A DNA stretch of 64,000 bases, taken from positions 124,001 through 188,000 of the forward strand of contig NZ_ADFR01000003.1 of the NCBI RefSeq assembly GCF_000177375.1. Direction: 5' to 3'. Positions 33,882-42,096 of the stretch are shown one piece after another (positions within the stretch are counted from its first letter, which is position 1; each line of letters opens with the position of its first letter). The translations under genes were made by a program, and so were the position numbers. This DNA is from Bulleidia extructa W1219 (GTDB lineage: Bacteria > Bacillota_I > Bacilli_A > Erysipelotrichales > Erysipelotrichaceae). The notes beneath the pieces were generated by a model. That model was not told the origin of the DNA and did not search any database. It was given only the letters and a program-made list of their open reading frames with translations.

Positions 33882-35612
33882 ATGAAAAAATGGTTAGCGA
33901 ATACAAATATCTGGATTAAAGCATTCTTTCGCTTTTTAAGTATGAGTCTTGTACTGTATCCGATTTATACAATCTTTTTAAAAGGAATGTTAACGTATGT
34001 TTTTCGTCAAATCATTCATTATTCCGGCTTTTATATTTTGAATAAAGAAAATCTGTTGCATATTTTCCGACAACCAGTGATGGTGCTGGCGTTTATTTTA
34101 TTTGCGTTAGTATCTTGTGCCATCATTTTTTCAGAGTTTTCATTATTGTTATACTCTGTGATGGATGAGCTGCATTGGAAGGAGTTAACTAAATTTTTTA
34201 GAGATAGAATTTGGTCAAAATGTAAACAATTATGTGGTCCGGGGATTTTCTTTTTTATTCTATATTTGATTTTAATGATTCCTTTGGCTAATTTAGGGTT
34301 AAGTTCTAGTTTAATAGCGAAATGGAAAATTCCGGATTTTATTGGAGATGAATTGATGAAGAGTACCGCCGGTATTTTGGGATATGGAGCGATCATGCTT
34401 TCCGTTGCTTACATCAATTTACGTTTGTTGTATTTTTTGCCTTTATTTTCCTTAACAAAAAGAGGTCCTAAAGAAGCTTTATGGGATTCATGGCAGGAAA
34501 CAAAAGGGAAAACCTTGCTTCATATTGCCTATATTTTGTTATATGGTATTTTTGCTGTCATTGTTATTGTATCTGTCTACGCATTAAGCGCCATTATTTT
34601 TAGTAAATGGGATCCATTTGGAACTTCCTTAATGAAAGAGGGTCTCTTTTATTCTATTTTAATGGGTACGAATTATGCCATCCATATGGGACTGAAATTT
34701 GTGTTGATTATGATGATGATTCAAATTCACAATCAACCGTTTTCTCGTAAAAAAAGACCTCTTTATCAAAATGTTCGTTTATGGATTGTGGTGGCAGGAA
34801 TTTTTTCATTATTTGTGTCGGGGTATATACAATTATCCTTATTAGAAGATCATCCGACAGCTTTAAAAATTTCTCATCGAGGAGACAGCTCGAATTTTGT
34901 TGAAAATAGCTTAGAAGCCCTTGAATCAGCTCATCAAAAAAAGGCTGATTTTGTAGAAATGGATGTTTTAATGACTAAGGATAAACAATTTGTGGTCTTT
35001 CATGATCGAACGTTAAAACGTATGGCTGGTTTGAATCGGAAAGTATCTGATTTAACTTTAGAACAGCTACAAAGAATTTCTATTCGTAATGAAGCAGGAA
35101 TGACTAGCCGCATCCCCAGTCTTAAGGAATATATTGAAAAATCCAATCGTTTGAAACAGCCTCTATTGATTGAATTAAAGCCGGAAAAAGGGAAAGTTCA
35201 GGAATTTATGAAAGCTTTTTTAAAGCAATATAAATCGTTAAATCCCTTGAATCAAAATCGCTTCATTTCTCTTTATTTGGATGCTTTACTAGAAGCAAAA
35301 AAGGCATTACCTTCGATTCAAACGGGGTATATTATCCCTTTTCAATTGGGATCTTTAGAAAATTATCCGGTGGATTTTTATTTGGTGGAAGAATTTAGTT
35401 ATAACCATTTATTTGCTTTATCAGCTAAGAAACAAAAAAAACAAGTTTTTGTTTGGACCATCAATAAAGAAAACAAAATGAAAGAGCTGTTATTAAATGG
35501 TGTAGACGGTCTTTTAACAGATGATGTTTCACTTCTTTCGATGATTATGAAAGAAATTACAGGACAAAATTATTATGAAAAAGCACTACGATTGATAGAA
35601 GCCAAAAGTTAA
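33882..35612 (+). CDS. Membrane glycerophosphodiester phosphodiesterase
   Basis: The 576-residue protein has an N-terminal membrane domain of about eight helices (residues 10-320) and a C-terminal GDPD domain: SHRGDSSNFVENSLEAL near 329-345, ADFVEMDVLMTKD near 353-365 and VVFHDRTLKRMAG near 369-381, covering the catalytic His and the metal-binding Glu and Asp. It would cleave glycerophosphodiesters or act on lipoteichoic acid-type polymers. The membrane-plus-GDPD fusion is known in Firmicutes. There is no Shine-Dalgarno; a -10 box lies six bases upstream. Confidence 0.9.
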   Translation: MKKWLANTNIWIKAFFRFLSMSLVLYPIYTIFLKGMLTYVFRQIIHYSGFYILNKENLLHIFRQPVMVLAFILFALVSCAIIFSEFSLLLYSVMDELHWKELTKFFRDRIWSKCKQLCGPGIFFFILYLILMIPLANLGLSSSLIAKWKIPDFIGDELMKSTAGILGYGAIMLSVAYINLRLLYFLPLFSLTKRGPKEALWDSWQETKGKTLLHIAYILLYGIFAVIVIVSVYALSAIIFSKWDPFGTSLMKEGLFYSILMGTNYAIHMGLKFVLIMMMIQIHNQPFSRKKRPLYQNVRLWIVVAGIFSLFVSGYIQLSLLEDHPTALKISHRGDSSNFVENSLEALESAHQKKADFVEMDVLMTKDKQFVVFHDRTLKRMAGLNRKVSDLTLEQLQRISIRNEAGMTSRIPSLKEYIEKSNRLKQPLLIELKPEKGKVQEFMKAFLKQYKSLNPLNQNRFISLYLDALLEAKKALPSIQTGYIIPFQLGSLENYPVDFYLVEEFSYNHLFALSAKKQKKQVFVWTINKENKMKELLLNGVDGLLTDDVSLLSMIMKEITGQNYYEKALRLIEAKS

Positions 35613-35637
35613 AAAGAGAAGCTTAAGCTTCTCTTTT
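35612..35637. terminator. Bidirectional terminator shared with the degV reading frame
   Basis: A perfect 26-base palindrome with arms AAAAGAGAAGCTT / AAGCTTCTCTTTT lies between convergent genes. The degV stop codon and last codons (KREA) are encoded inside it. Confidence 0.85.
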
Positions 35638-36507
35638 CTTTCCTCTATAAGCAATTCCGATAAAATCAGGACCGACATGACTGGCAATGGTTGGACCAAG
35701 ACTGGTGATGATGACAAGATCAGGTTTCAGTTTTGGGTAGAGAGATAATAATTCTTCCCGTATTTTTTGAGCTTCTTCTAAACAATCGGCATGGATGATA
35801 GCCAATTCTTCTTGATAGGTATTTTCAGTAAAATCTTCTTCAATCCAAGTTAAAAGTTCTTTTAGACAATGTTTCCTTCCCCGAACGGTACGCTTGGAAA
35901 TTAAAGCTCCGAATTGATCTAAGTAGATTAGCGGTTTAATAGAAAGAAGGGATCCGACAATTGCAGAAGCGTTGGATAAACGACCACCTTTTCTTAACCA
36001 TTTCAAATCTTCCACCATAAAGTGATGCACATATTCCAGAGCATGATCTTTGGCCCATTGAACGCATTCTTCATAAGAGGATCCGGTCTCTTTTAAGTGA
36101 ACTAAGTGTTTAACTAATAGCGCTAAGCCAGCGGTGATGGAATAGCTTTCTACCATTTGAATTTGAATATTTGGAAATTCTTGAGCAACCGTTTGGATAG
36201 CTTTTTCGGCATTGTGAATGGACTTGGATACAGCACGAGCCATATCCATAAAAAGAATATCTTTTCCTTGTTTAGCAAGGTTACGGAAAAATTCTTCATA
36301 GGCATATTCAGAAATTTGTGATGTGTTTGGTTGGATACCTAAGCGCATAGCGTTAAACAAGCGACGTTGGGATTCTTCACTACAATCATCCAAATAAATA
36401 TGATCATTTAATGTATAGGAATAAGAGATAAATGGAATCTGGTGTTCTTTTAGATATGTGATAGGTAAATCAGCTGTTGAAGCTGTAGCAATCATAAATT
36501 CTTTCAT
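35623..36507 (-). CDS. DegV-family fatty-acid-binding protein
   Basis: This 294-residue protein shows the DegV pattern: ATASTADLPITYLKEHQIPF near residues 6-25, then ISYSYTLNDHIYLDD, TSQISEYAYEEFF and the C-terminal TSLGPTIASHVGPDFIGIAY near 270-289. DegV/FakB proteins bind a fatty acid and present it to the FakA kinase; which ligand this one binds is unknown, and no fakA is in the window. The frame opens 24 bases earlier, but the ATG at 36507 lies behind GAGG and matches the family start. The gene ends inside a bidirectional terminator. Confidence 0.92.
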   Translation of the reverse strand: MKEFMIATASTADLPITYLKEHQIPFISYSYTLNDHIYLDDCSEESQRRLFNAMRLGIQPNTSQISEYAYEEFFRNLAKQGKDILFMDMARAVSKSIHNAEKAIQTVAQEFPNIQIQMVESYSITAGLALLVKHLVHLKETGSSYEECVQWAKDHALEYVHHFMVEDLKWLRKGGRLSNASAIVGSLLSIKPLIYLDQFGALISKRTVRGRKHCLKELLTWIEEDFTENTYQEELAIIHADCLEEAQKIREELLSLYPKLKPDLVIITSLGPTIASHVGPDFIGIAYRGKKREA

Positions 36508-36597
36508 AGATAACCTCAATTCTATTACCATATTTTACACGTTAATTTTGAAAGAAACAATTTTTTTAGCAAAGTCAAAAGGGGTTAAGAAGGTTCA

Positions 36598-36626
36598 TTG
36601 ACAAGGGGTGGACGTAAGTATAGACT
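36598..36626 (+). promoter_or_regulatory. Promoter of the feo operon
   Basis: TTGACA (36598-36603), 17 bases, TAGACT (36621-36626), the same -10 hexamer and spacing as the promoter at 1229-1257. Confidence 0.65.
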
Positions 36627-36633
36627 AACTATA

Positions 36634-36649
36634 GTTAGAGCCATCTAAC
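36634..36649 (+). promoter_or_regulatory. Candidate iron-repressor operator of feo
   Basis: GTTAG-AGCCAT-CTAAC, seven bases after the -10 box. A third half-site CTAAC at 36625-36629 forms a second inverted repeat CTAACTATAGTTAG with the first arm. The layout matches the site at 1266-1281. Confidence 0.62.
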
Positions 36650-36665
36650 CTGGGGGAGGACATGA

Positions 36666-36878
36666 ATGATGCCATTGAGTTTTGGCAATATAACGCAATT
36701 ATATGCGATTAAAAAAATTGGTGGTGACGCAAACACTCGGAAACATCTTCAGGATTTGGGCTTTACCCAAGGAACCATTGTCCAGATTATATCGAAAAAT
36801 GGCGGGGACCTCATTGTTAAAGTGAAGGAGACTCGGGTTGCCTTGGGCGCCTCTATGGCGGCGAAAATTTTGATATAG
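36666..36878 (+). CDS. feoA: FeoA-domain protein (first copy)
   Basis: This 70-residue protein is a single FeoA SH3-like domain: ANTRKHLQDLGFTQGTIVQI near residues 22-41, then DLIVKVKETRVALGASMAAKI. FeoA proteins are small cytoplasmic partners of the FeoB ferrous iron transporter. GGGGGAGG precedes two adjacent in-frame ATGs (36666 and 36669). A second feoA and feoB follow with gaps of 9 bases and a four-base overlap, forming one operon behind a promoter with a putative metal-responsive operator. Confidence 0.9.
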   Translation: MMPLSFGNITQLYAIKKIGGDANTRKHLQDLGFTQGTIVQIISKNGGDLIVKVKETRVALGASMAAKILI

Positions 36879-36887
36879 GAGGATAGA

Positions 36888-37109
36888 ATGACGTTAAAGG
36901 AAGTAGCGATTGGCGAAAAAGCTGTCATCAAAAAACTCCATGGTGAAGGGGCTGTGCGTCGGCGCATCATGGACATGGGGATTACCAAAGGAACTGTTGT
37001 GACCATCCGCAAAGTTGCTCCGCTAGGAGATCCAATTGAATTGACTGTTCGTGGATATGAATTATCAATTCGTAAGGAAGATGCGGAAATGATTGAGGTG
37101 GAATCATGA
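36888..37109 (+). CDS. feoA: FeoA-domain protein (second copy)
   Basis: This 73-residue protein is again one FeoA domain (VRRRIMDMGITKGTVVTI near residues 23-40, LGDPIELTVRGYELSIRKED near 46-65). It differs clearly from the first copy and is closer to the classic FeoA consensus, including the LGDPIEL-type strand. Two FeoA proteins upstream of FeoB occur in several Firmicutes; the division of labour is not established. It overlaps feoB by four bases (ATGA), so it should be translated with it. Confidence 0.93.
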   Translation: MTLKEVAIGEKAVIKKLHGEGAVRRRIMDMGITKGTVVTIRKVAPLGDPIELTVRGYELSIRKEDAEMIEVES

Positions 37110-39541
37110 GTGACCATAAGATGATCATTGCGCTTGCCGGAAATCCAAACAGTGGAAAGACCACTCTTTTTAATGCGTTAACCGGATCTAATCAAACGGT
37201 TGGTAACTGGCCAGGTGTGACAGTAGAAAAGAAGGAAGGTAAACTGAAGAAACATAGTGATGTGATCATTGAAGATTTACCTGGTATTTACTCTTTATCT
37301 CCCTATACACTAGAAGAGGTAGTATCCCGTAACTATTTAGTGAAAGAAAAACCGTCGGCTATTTTGAATATTATTGATGGTACCAATCTTGAACGAAATA
37401 TGTATTTGACTTCACAACTGATGGAACTCGGTTTACCGGTTGTGGTGGCTGTCAATATGATGGACTTAGTTGAAAAACAAGGGGATACGATTGACTTGGT
37501 TGCCCTACAGTCAAAATTAGGATGCCGGGTAATGCCTATTTCAGCTTTAAAGGGAACGGGTGTTCATGAGGTGGCACAAGCGGTTTTAGAAGCGGCTAAG
37601 AAGAAAGAAATGCCAGCGATTCATCATTTTAATGACAAAGTTGAAAATTTCTTAACTTCTTTAGAAGAACAATTGAGTTCAATTCCGACTGAACAAAAAC
37701 GGTGGTATGCGATTAAATTGTTTGAAAAAGATGAAAAAGTCCTGGAATCGATTCATTTTAATGAGGATCAAAAGAAAAAATTATTAGATGCCATTGAAAC
37801 ATTAGAAACGGAATTGGAAGATGACAGTGAATCCATTATCACTAATGAACGGTATCAATATATCACCAATTTATTAGCCGGTATTTATAAAAAGAGTCAT
37901 CCGGAGGAAAAAAGTATTTCTGATAAAATTGACTCGGTAGTTACCAATCGTTGGTTGGGATTACCAATCTTTGCGTTAATTATGTTTATTGTTTACTTCT
38001 GTTCGATCCAAACATTTGGGACTAAAGCAACGGATTGGGTGAATGATGGTTTATTCGGTGATGGTTGGTTTTGGTTTGGTCAGGGTCGTGAAGCCTTTGA
38101 TGAAGCCAGCTCAAATTTCAACATGAATTCAGAAGCGAAGGATGCTTTCGTGGATGGAGCTGTTGAAAAGGGTTATATGAAGAAGAATGGTGAAGAAGTT
38201 GAAATTTTAAATCAAAAAGCACTGGAAAACTTTACCGTTTCAGTAGAAATTCATGATGAAAAAGGGAAAGTGGTAGAAACGCGTCAGGTCGATTACAAGA
38301 TGTATGAAAAATATGCGGCTGAAGAAGAACCGGATGCCCATAATTTTGGACCTTATCAAGTTGGTTTACCGGTAATCTTAGGAGATTTTTTGAAGAGTCT
38401 TCATACTTCGGAATGGGTACAGGGTTTGGTTTTGGATGGTATCTTAGCTGGGGTTGGATCTGTTTTGGGTTTCTTACCGCAGATGTTGACACTATTTTTC
38501 TTCCTGGCTTTCTTGGAAGGTTGTGGATATATGGCTCGTATCGCTTTCGTATTAGACCGCTTATTTAGAAGATTTGGTTTATCAGGAAAGAGTTTTATTC
38601 CCATGCTGGTGGGTACAGGATGTTCGGTTCCGGGAATTATGGCCTCTCGTACGATTGAAAGTGATCGTGACCGTCGTATGACAGTCATGACAACCTCTTT
38701 TATGCCATGTTCCGCAAAGTTACCGGTCATTGCTTTGATTTCGGGTGCTTTCTTTAAGGAATCCGGTTTGGTCGCAACAAGTGCTTATTTCTTAGGCATT
38801 GCTTCAATTATTGTATCAGGTATCATGTTGAAGAAGACTAAGCGTTTTGCTGGCGATCCGGCTCCGTTCGTGATGGAATTACCAGCTTATCATTGGCCAA
38901 CGCTTTCTTATATTTTTCATTCAATGTGGGAACGTGGTATTTCCTTTGTGAAAAAAGCCGGAACGATTATTTTCTTAGCTTCTGTCTTTATTTGGTTGAC
39001 ATCTCACTTTGGCTTTACTTCAGAAGGATTCGGTTTGGTCGAAGAAGCGGATTCTCTATTGGCGATGTTTGGTAATGCGGTTAAGCTTATTTTTGCTCCA
39101 CTTGGTTTTGGAGATTGGCGTGCTACTGTGGCGACAGTCACCGGTTTGATTGCTAAAGAAAATGTGGTGTCCACGATGGGTGTGTTATATGGTGCTGGTG
39201 AAGTCAGTGAAAATGGCTGGCAGATTTATCAATCAATGAACGCAGCTTTCTTTGGATCGGCATTGGCTGGCTATTGTTTCTTGGCTTTCAATTTATTGTG
39301 TGCTCCATGCTTTGCGGCCATCGGAGCCATGCGTCGTGAAATGAACCATAGAGGTTGGACTTGGTTTGCGATTGCTTATCAATGCGGATTTGCGTATGTC
39401 GTGGCTTTGATGATTTATCAATTTGGTTCGGCTATGCAAGGTAACATTCATATGGTTGGCTTCATGGTTGCTTTAGTGATAGCGGTTGCTATGTTGTACC
39501 AACTTTTCAAGCCGATGAAAAACCCATCTATGGTTAAATAG
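37106..39541 (+). CDS. feoB: Ferrous iron transport protein FeoB
   Basis: This 811-residue protein has a GTPase domain, ALAGNPNSGKTTLFNALTG near residues 9-27 (G1), EDLPGIYSL (G3) and VVVAVNMMDL (G4), a helical spacer, and a membrane domain with the two Gate motifs (GFLPQMLTLFFFLAFLEGCG near 454-473, then GTGCSVPGIMASRT). It imports Fe(II), with GTP hydrolysis regulating transport. Between the first and second membrane segments there is an acidic soluble insert of roughly 90 residues (about 318-411) that ordinary FeoB proteins lack or have much shorter. No C-terminal FeoC-like domain is seen. Confidence 0.95.
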   Translation: MSDHKMIIALAGNPNSGKTTLFNALTGSNQTVGNWPGVTVEKKEGKLKKHSDVIIEDLPGIYSLSPYTLEEVVSRNYLVKEKPSAILNIIDGTNLERNMYLTSQLMELGLPVVVAVNMMDLVEKQGDTIDLVALQSKLGCRVMPISALKGTGVHEVAQAVLEAAKKKEMPAIHHFNDKVENFLTSLEEQLSSIPTEQKRWYAIKLFEKDEKVLESIHFNEDQKKKLLDAIETLETELEDDSESIITNERYQYITNLLAGIYKKSHPEEKSISDKIDSVVTNRWLGLPIFALIMFIVYFCSIQTFGTKATDWVNDGLFGDGWFWFGQGREAFDEASSNFNMNSEAKDAFVDGAVEKGYMKKNGEEVEILNQKALENFTVSVEIHDEKGKVVETRQVDYKMYEKYAAEEEPDAHNFGPYQVGLPVILGDFLKSLHTSEWVQGLVLDGILAGVGSVLGFLPQMLTLFFFLAFLEGCGYMARIAFVLDRLFRRFGLSGKSFIPMLVGTGCSVPGIMASRTIESDRDRRMTVMTTSFMPCSAKLPVIALISGAFFKESGLVATSAYFLGIASIIVSGIMLKKTKRFAGDPAPFVMELPAYHWPTLSYIFHSMWERGISFVKKAGTIIFLASVFIWLTSHFGFTSEGFGLVEEADSLLAMFGNAVKLIFAPLGFGDWRATVATVTGLIAKENVVSTMGVLYGAGEVSENGWQIYQSMNAAFFGSALAGYCFLAFNLLCAPCFAAIGAMRREMNHRGWTWFAIAYQCGFAYVVALMIYQFGSAMQGNIHMVGFMVALVIAVAMLYQLFKPMKNPSMVK

Positions 39542-39546
39542 TGCTT

Positions 39547-39568
39547 AAAAACTTCCCTAGGAGTTTTT
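39547..39568 (+). terminator. Hairpin directly after feoB
   Basis: AAAAACT(T)CC / GGAGTTTTT with one bulged base, six bases after the feoB stop codon. Confidence 0.55.
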
Positions 39569-39581
39569 AAATGAATATATG

Positions 39582-39610
39582 AAAAGCCGGTGATTTAAAC
39601 ACCGGCTTTT
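39582..39610. terminator. Bidirectional terminator shared with the RNase J reading frame
   Basis: AAAAGCCGGTG / CACCGGCTTTT with a seven-base loop. The RNase J stop codon (TAA) is in the loop and its last codons (KAGV) lie in the stem. Confidence 0.85.
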
Positions 39611-41436
39611 GGTTTTCTATGAACAGGACGATTGTTACTTTTCTGTTTATTCAATTTAGCTTTTCCTTGAATTTCTTTCATAGCTTCTTTTTGATTCAAG
39701 ATAACAGGGATGATGATAGGGGCTCTCTTAGTTTTTTGGAATAAGAATGGCTCCAAAGAAGTCTTAATGCAAGACTTGATTTCACCAAAAGTCGTTCGAT
39801 TTTGCATCGTCTTTTTAAGAGCTTCATAAACGATCAATTCCGCTTCTTTTAATAAAGTATGGGAATCTTTAATGTACACAAATCCCCGTGAGACAATGCT
39901 TGGTCGACATAGAATTTTATTGTAGCGAGAATCAATAGTCACAATAACAGAAACCAAGCCGTTTTCAGATAGAATTTGGCGATCTTTAATGACTGAAGTG
40001 CTTAGCCCTGAAATATCATTTCCATCAACATAAATAGCATCAGTATGAACTTTTTCATTGGCGATAAAGGCTTCATGATTTCTTAACACGACCACATCTC
40101 CGTTGGTACAGACAAAACAATGATCTTCGGGAACGCCTGTTAGAACGGCGGTACGGCAATGTTCAACCAGCATCTTATATTCGCCATGATTTGGCATGAA
40201 CCATTTTGGTTTGATGAGGTTTAACATCAGTTTTTGTTCTTCAACAGGAGCGTGACCGGTTGTATGAAAAGAAGTTAGTGGAGAGTTGGTCACTACATTA
40301 GCTCCGACTTTGGTTAATTGATTGATTACTTCACCAACCGATTGTCCATTTCCCGGAATGGGGGAAGAAGAAAATAAGACGGTATCTCCAGGAAGAATTT
40401 TAATAAAACGATGCGAACCATTCGCAATTCGGCTTAAAGCAGCCATCGGTTCTCCTTGTGAACCTGTGCACACAATACAAATTCGATTGGCCGGAAGGGT
40501 GTTTAACTCATTGCCAGAAATGAAACTGGATTTAGGAATATTAATGACCCCTAATTCACGACCAATTTCGACGACATTTTCCATAGATCTACCAAATACT
40601 GCAATTTTTCGATTACAAGCAACTGCCGCTTCTAAAATTTGGTTAACACGTAAAACATTAGAAGCAAAAGTGGAAACCAATAAACGACCGGGGGTCTTTT
40701 TCATTTGGGAAAGAATGGCTTTCGCCACCATTCGTTCAGAAATGGAAGAACCCGGAACGGATGAATTGGTGGAATCGGATAATAATAAATCAACACCAAT
40801 TTGACCAACATAAGCCATTTTTTGAAAATCTGATGGTTTTCCAACCGGAGAGTAATCAAATTTAAAATCCCCTGTTTCCACAATGCGCCCATTAGGTGTA
40901 TTAATCAAAACTCCCAATGAATCGGGAATGGAGTGAACCGTATCAAAGAAACCAATATTGAAATACTTTGTGTTGATAGAAGAGTCTGAATCAATTTCAA
41001 TGATTTTACAAACTCTTGTTAAACGATGTTCTTCTAATTTTTTTTCAATCAACCGTTTTGCAAAGCGAGGGGCATAGATTTCTTTTAGACGAATCGTCTT
41101 TAAAAAGAAAGGAATACCGCCGATGTGATCTTCATGGCCATGGGTGATCACCATGGCTTTGATTTTAGTTTGATTTTTAACTAAATAAGAAAAATCAGGA
41201 ATTACATAATCCACTCCTAATAATTCATTTTGTGGAAATAAAACACCACAATCAATAATAACGATCTCATCATTGTGTTCGACACAATACATATTCATTC
41301 CGATAGCGCCTAATCCCCCCATGGCATAAACCATGGTATCGGTTTCATGACGAATGGATTTAGAACGATCTTCGTTTTGAATGACTTTCTTATATGGATT
41401 TGTTCTTCTTGGATAATTTGTTTTTGTTTCAGACAT
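39595..41436 (-). CDS. rnjA: Ribonuclease J
   Basis: The 613-residue metallo-beta-lactamase/beta-CASP nuclease shows ITHGHEDHIGGIPFF near residues 97-111 (HxHxDH), SDSTNSSVPGSSISERMV near 221-238, FHTTGHAPVEEQK near 391-403 and PNHGEYKML near 418-426. RNase J provides 5'-3' exonuclease and endonuclease activity in mRNA decay and rRNA maturation of Gram-positives. It is preceded by def with an 11-base gap, so the two are co-transcribed. It ends inside a bidirectional terminator opposite feoB. Whether it is the J1 or J2 type cannot be decided here. Confidence 0.94.
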   Translation of the reverse strand: MSETKTNYPRRTNPYKKVIQNEDRSKSIRHETDTMVYAMGGLGAIGMNMYCVEHNDEIVIIDCGVLFPQNELLGVDYVIPDFSYLVKNQTKIKAMVITHGHEDHIGGIPFFLKTIRLKEIYAPRFAKRLIEKKLEEHRLTRVCKIIEIDSDSSINTKYFNIGFFDTVHSIPDSLGVLINTPNGRIVETGDFKFDYSPVGKPSDFQKMAYVGQIGVDLLLSDSTNSSVPGSSISERMVAKAILSQMKKTPGRLLVSTFASNVLRVNQILEAAVACNRKIAVFGRSMENVVEIGRELGVINIPKSSFISGNELNTLPANRICIVCTGSQGEPMAALSRIANGSHRFIKILPGDTVLFSSSPIPGNGQSVGEVINQLTKVGANVVTNSPLTSFHTTGHAPVEEQKLMLNLIKPKWFMPNHGEYKMLVEHCRTAVLTGVPEDHCFVCTNGDVVVLRNHEAFIANEKVHTDAIYVDGNDISGLSTSVIKDRQILSENGLVSVIVTIDSRYNKILCRPSIVSRGFVYIKDSHTLLKEAELIVYEALKKTMQNRTTFGEIKSCIKTSLEPFLFQKTKRAPIIIPVILNQKEAMKEIQGKAKLNKQKSNNRPVHRKPKAGV

Positions 41437-41447
41437 AGATTAACTTT

Positions 41448-42014
41448 CTAGATGACTAAAGCGCCATCAATTTTTTTTAATGGATTTTTTTTGTCGATTC
41501 GGTCGTAGAATAGATGCCCGTCAAAGTGATCTAATTCATGTTGAAGAACGATAGCTAAGTATCCTCTGGCACGAATAGAAACCATCGAGTCCGTGATTAA
41601 ATCATAAGCCTCAACAGTCACTCTTGCTTTACGAATCACATAACCGGGATGATCTTGTACCACGGATAAACAGCCCTCACCAGAGCTTAAATAAGCCGGT
41701 TGAGCACTTTCACTAACAATTTTAGCGTTAGCTAACATATATTCATAATGAATTGGGTTCCCATTTTTATCAATATCATCAACCACTACGGCCATCATAC
41801 GTTTGGGGATGCCCACTTGAATCGCACTAATACCAACAGCCGGTCTTAAATTATATTTCTTCGCTTTTTCTTCATCGGTGGAATCTTGTACATACTTTAA
41901 CATATCACGTAATAAAGAAGCGTCTTCTTCACTTAAGGGTAGCTTCACTTCCTTCGATTTTGTCCGGATGATCGGGTTATTATCTTTGACGATGGTATCA
42001 TTATTTATCAACAT
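41448..42014 (-). CDS. def: Peptide deformylase
   Basis: This 188-residue protein has the three deformylase motifs in order: VGISAIQVGIPK near residues 60-71 (motif 1, with SA-I in place of the usual AA-P), EGCLSV near 113-118 with the metal-binding Cys, and QHELDHFDGHLFYDR near 157-171 with HExxH. It removes the formyl group from nascent proteins. An ATG with GAGGTAAA upstream fits the family start. It is the first gene of a minus-strand unit with RNase J, divergent from ftsW. Confidence 0.94.
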   Translation of the reverse strand: MLINNDTIVKDNNPIIRTKSKEVKLPLSEEDASLLRDMLKYVQDSTDEEKAKKYNLRPAVGISAIQVGIPKRMMAVVVDDIDKNGNPIHYEYMLANAKIVSESAQPAYLSSGEGCLSVVQDHPGYVIRKARVTVEAYDLITDSMVSIRARGYLAIVLQHELDHFDGHLFYDRIDKKNPLKKIDGALVI

Positions 42015-42036
42015 AAAAACATTTACCTCAATTCCA

Positions 42037-42045
42037 TTGTACCAT
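42037..42045 (-). promoter_or_regulatory. Extended -10 promoter of def-rnj
   Basis: On the minus strand TGGTACAAT is an extended -10 box, 22 bases before the def ATG; the -35 region is AT-rich without a clear match. Confidence 0.5.
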
Positions 42046-42090
42046 TTATTTTATTTTATTAAATAAACACAATTCTTTTCGTGCTACTAT

Positions 42091-42096
42091 TATAAC
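42091..42096 (+). promoter_or_regulatory. -10 box six bases before the preferred ftsW ATG
   Basis: TATAAC ends exactly six bases before the ATG at 42103 and abuts the earlier ATG at 42097. There is no ribosome binding site, which suggests a leaderless mRNA starting at the second ATG. Confidence 0.42.

Noticed and set aside
40322-40804. 160-residue plus-strand frame opposite RNase J
   Set aside because: It is antisense to a clear RNase J coding region and has no ribosome binding site or recognisable domain.
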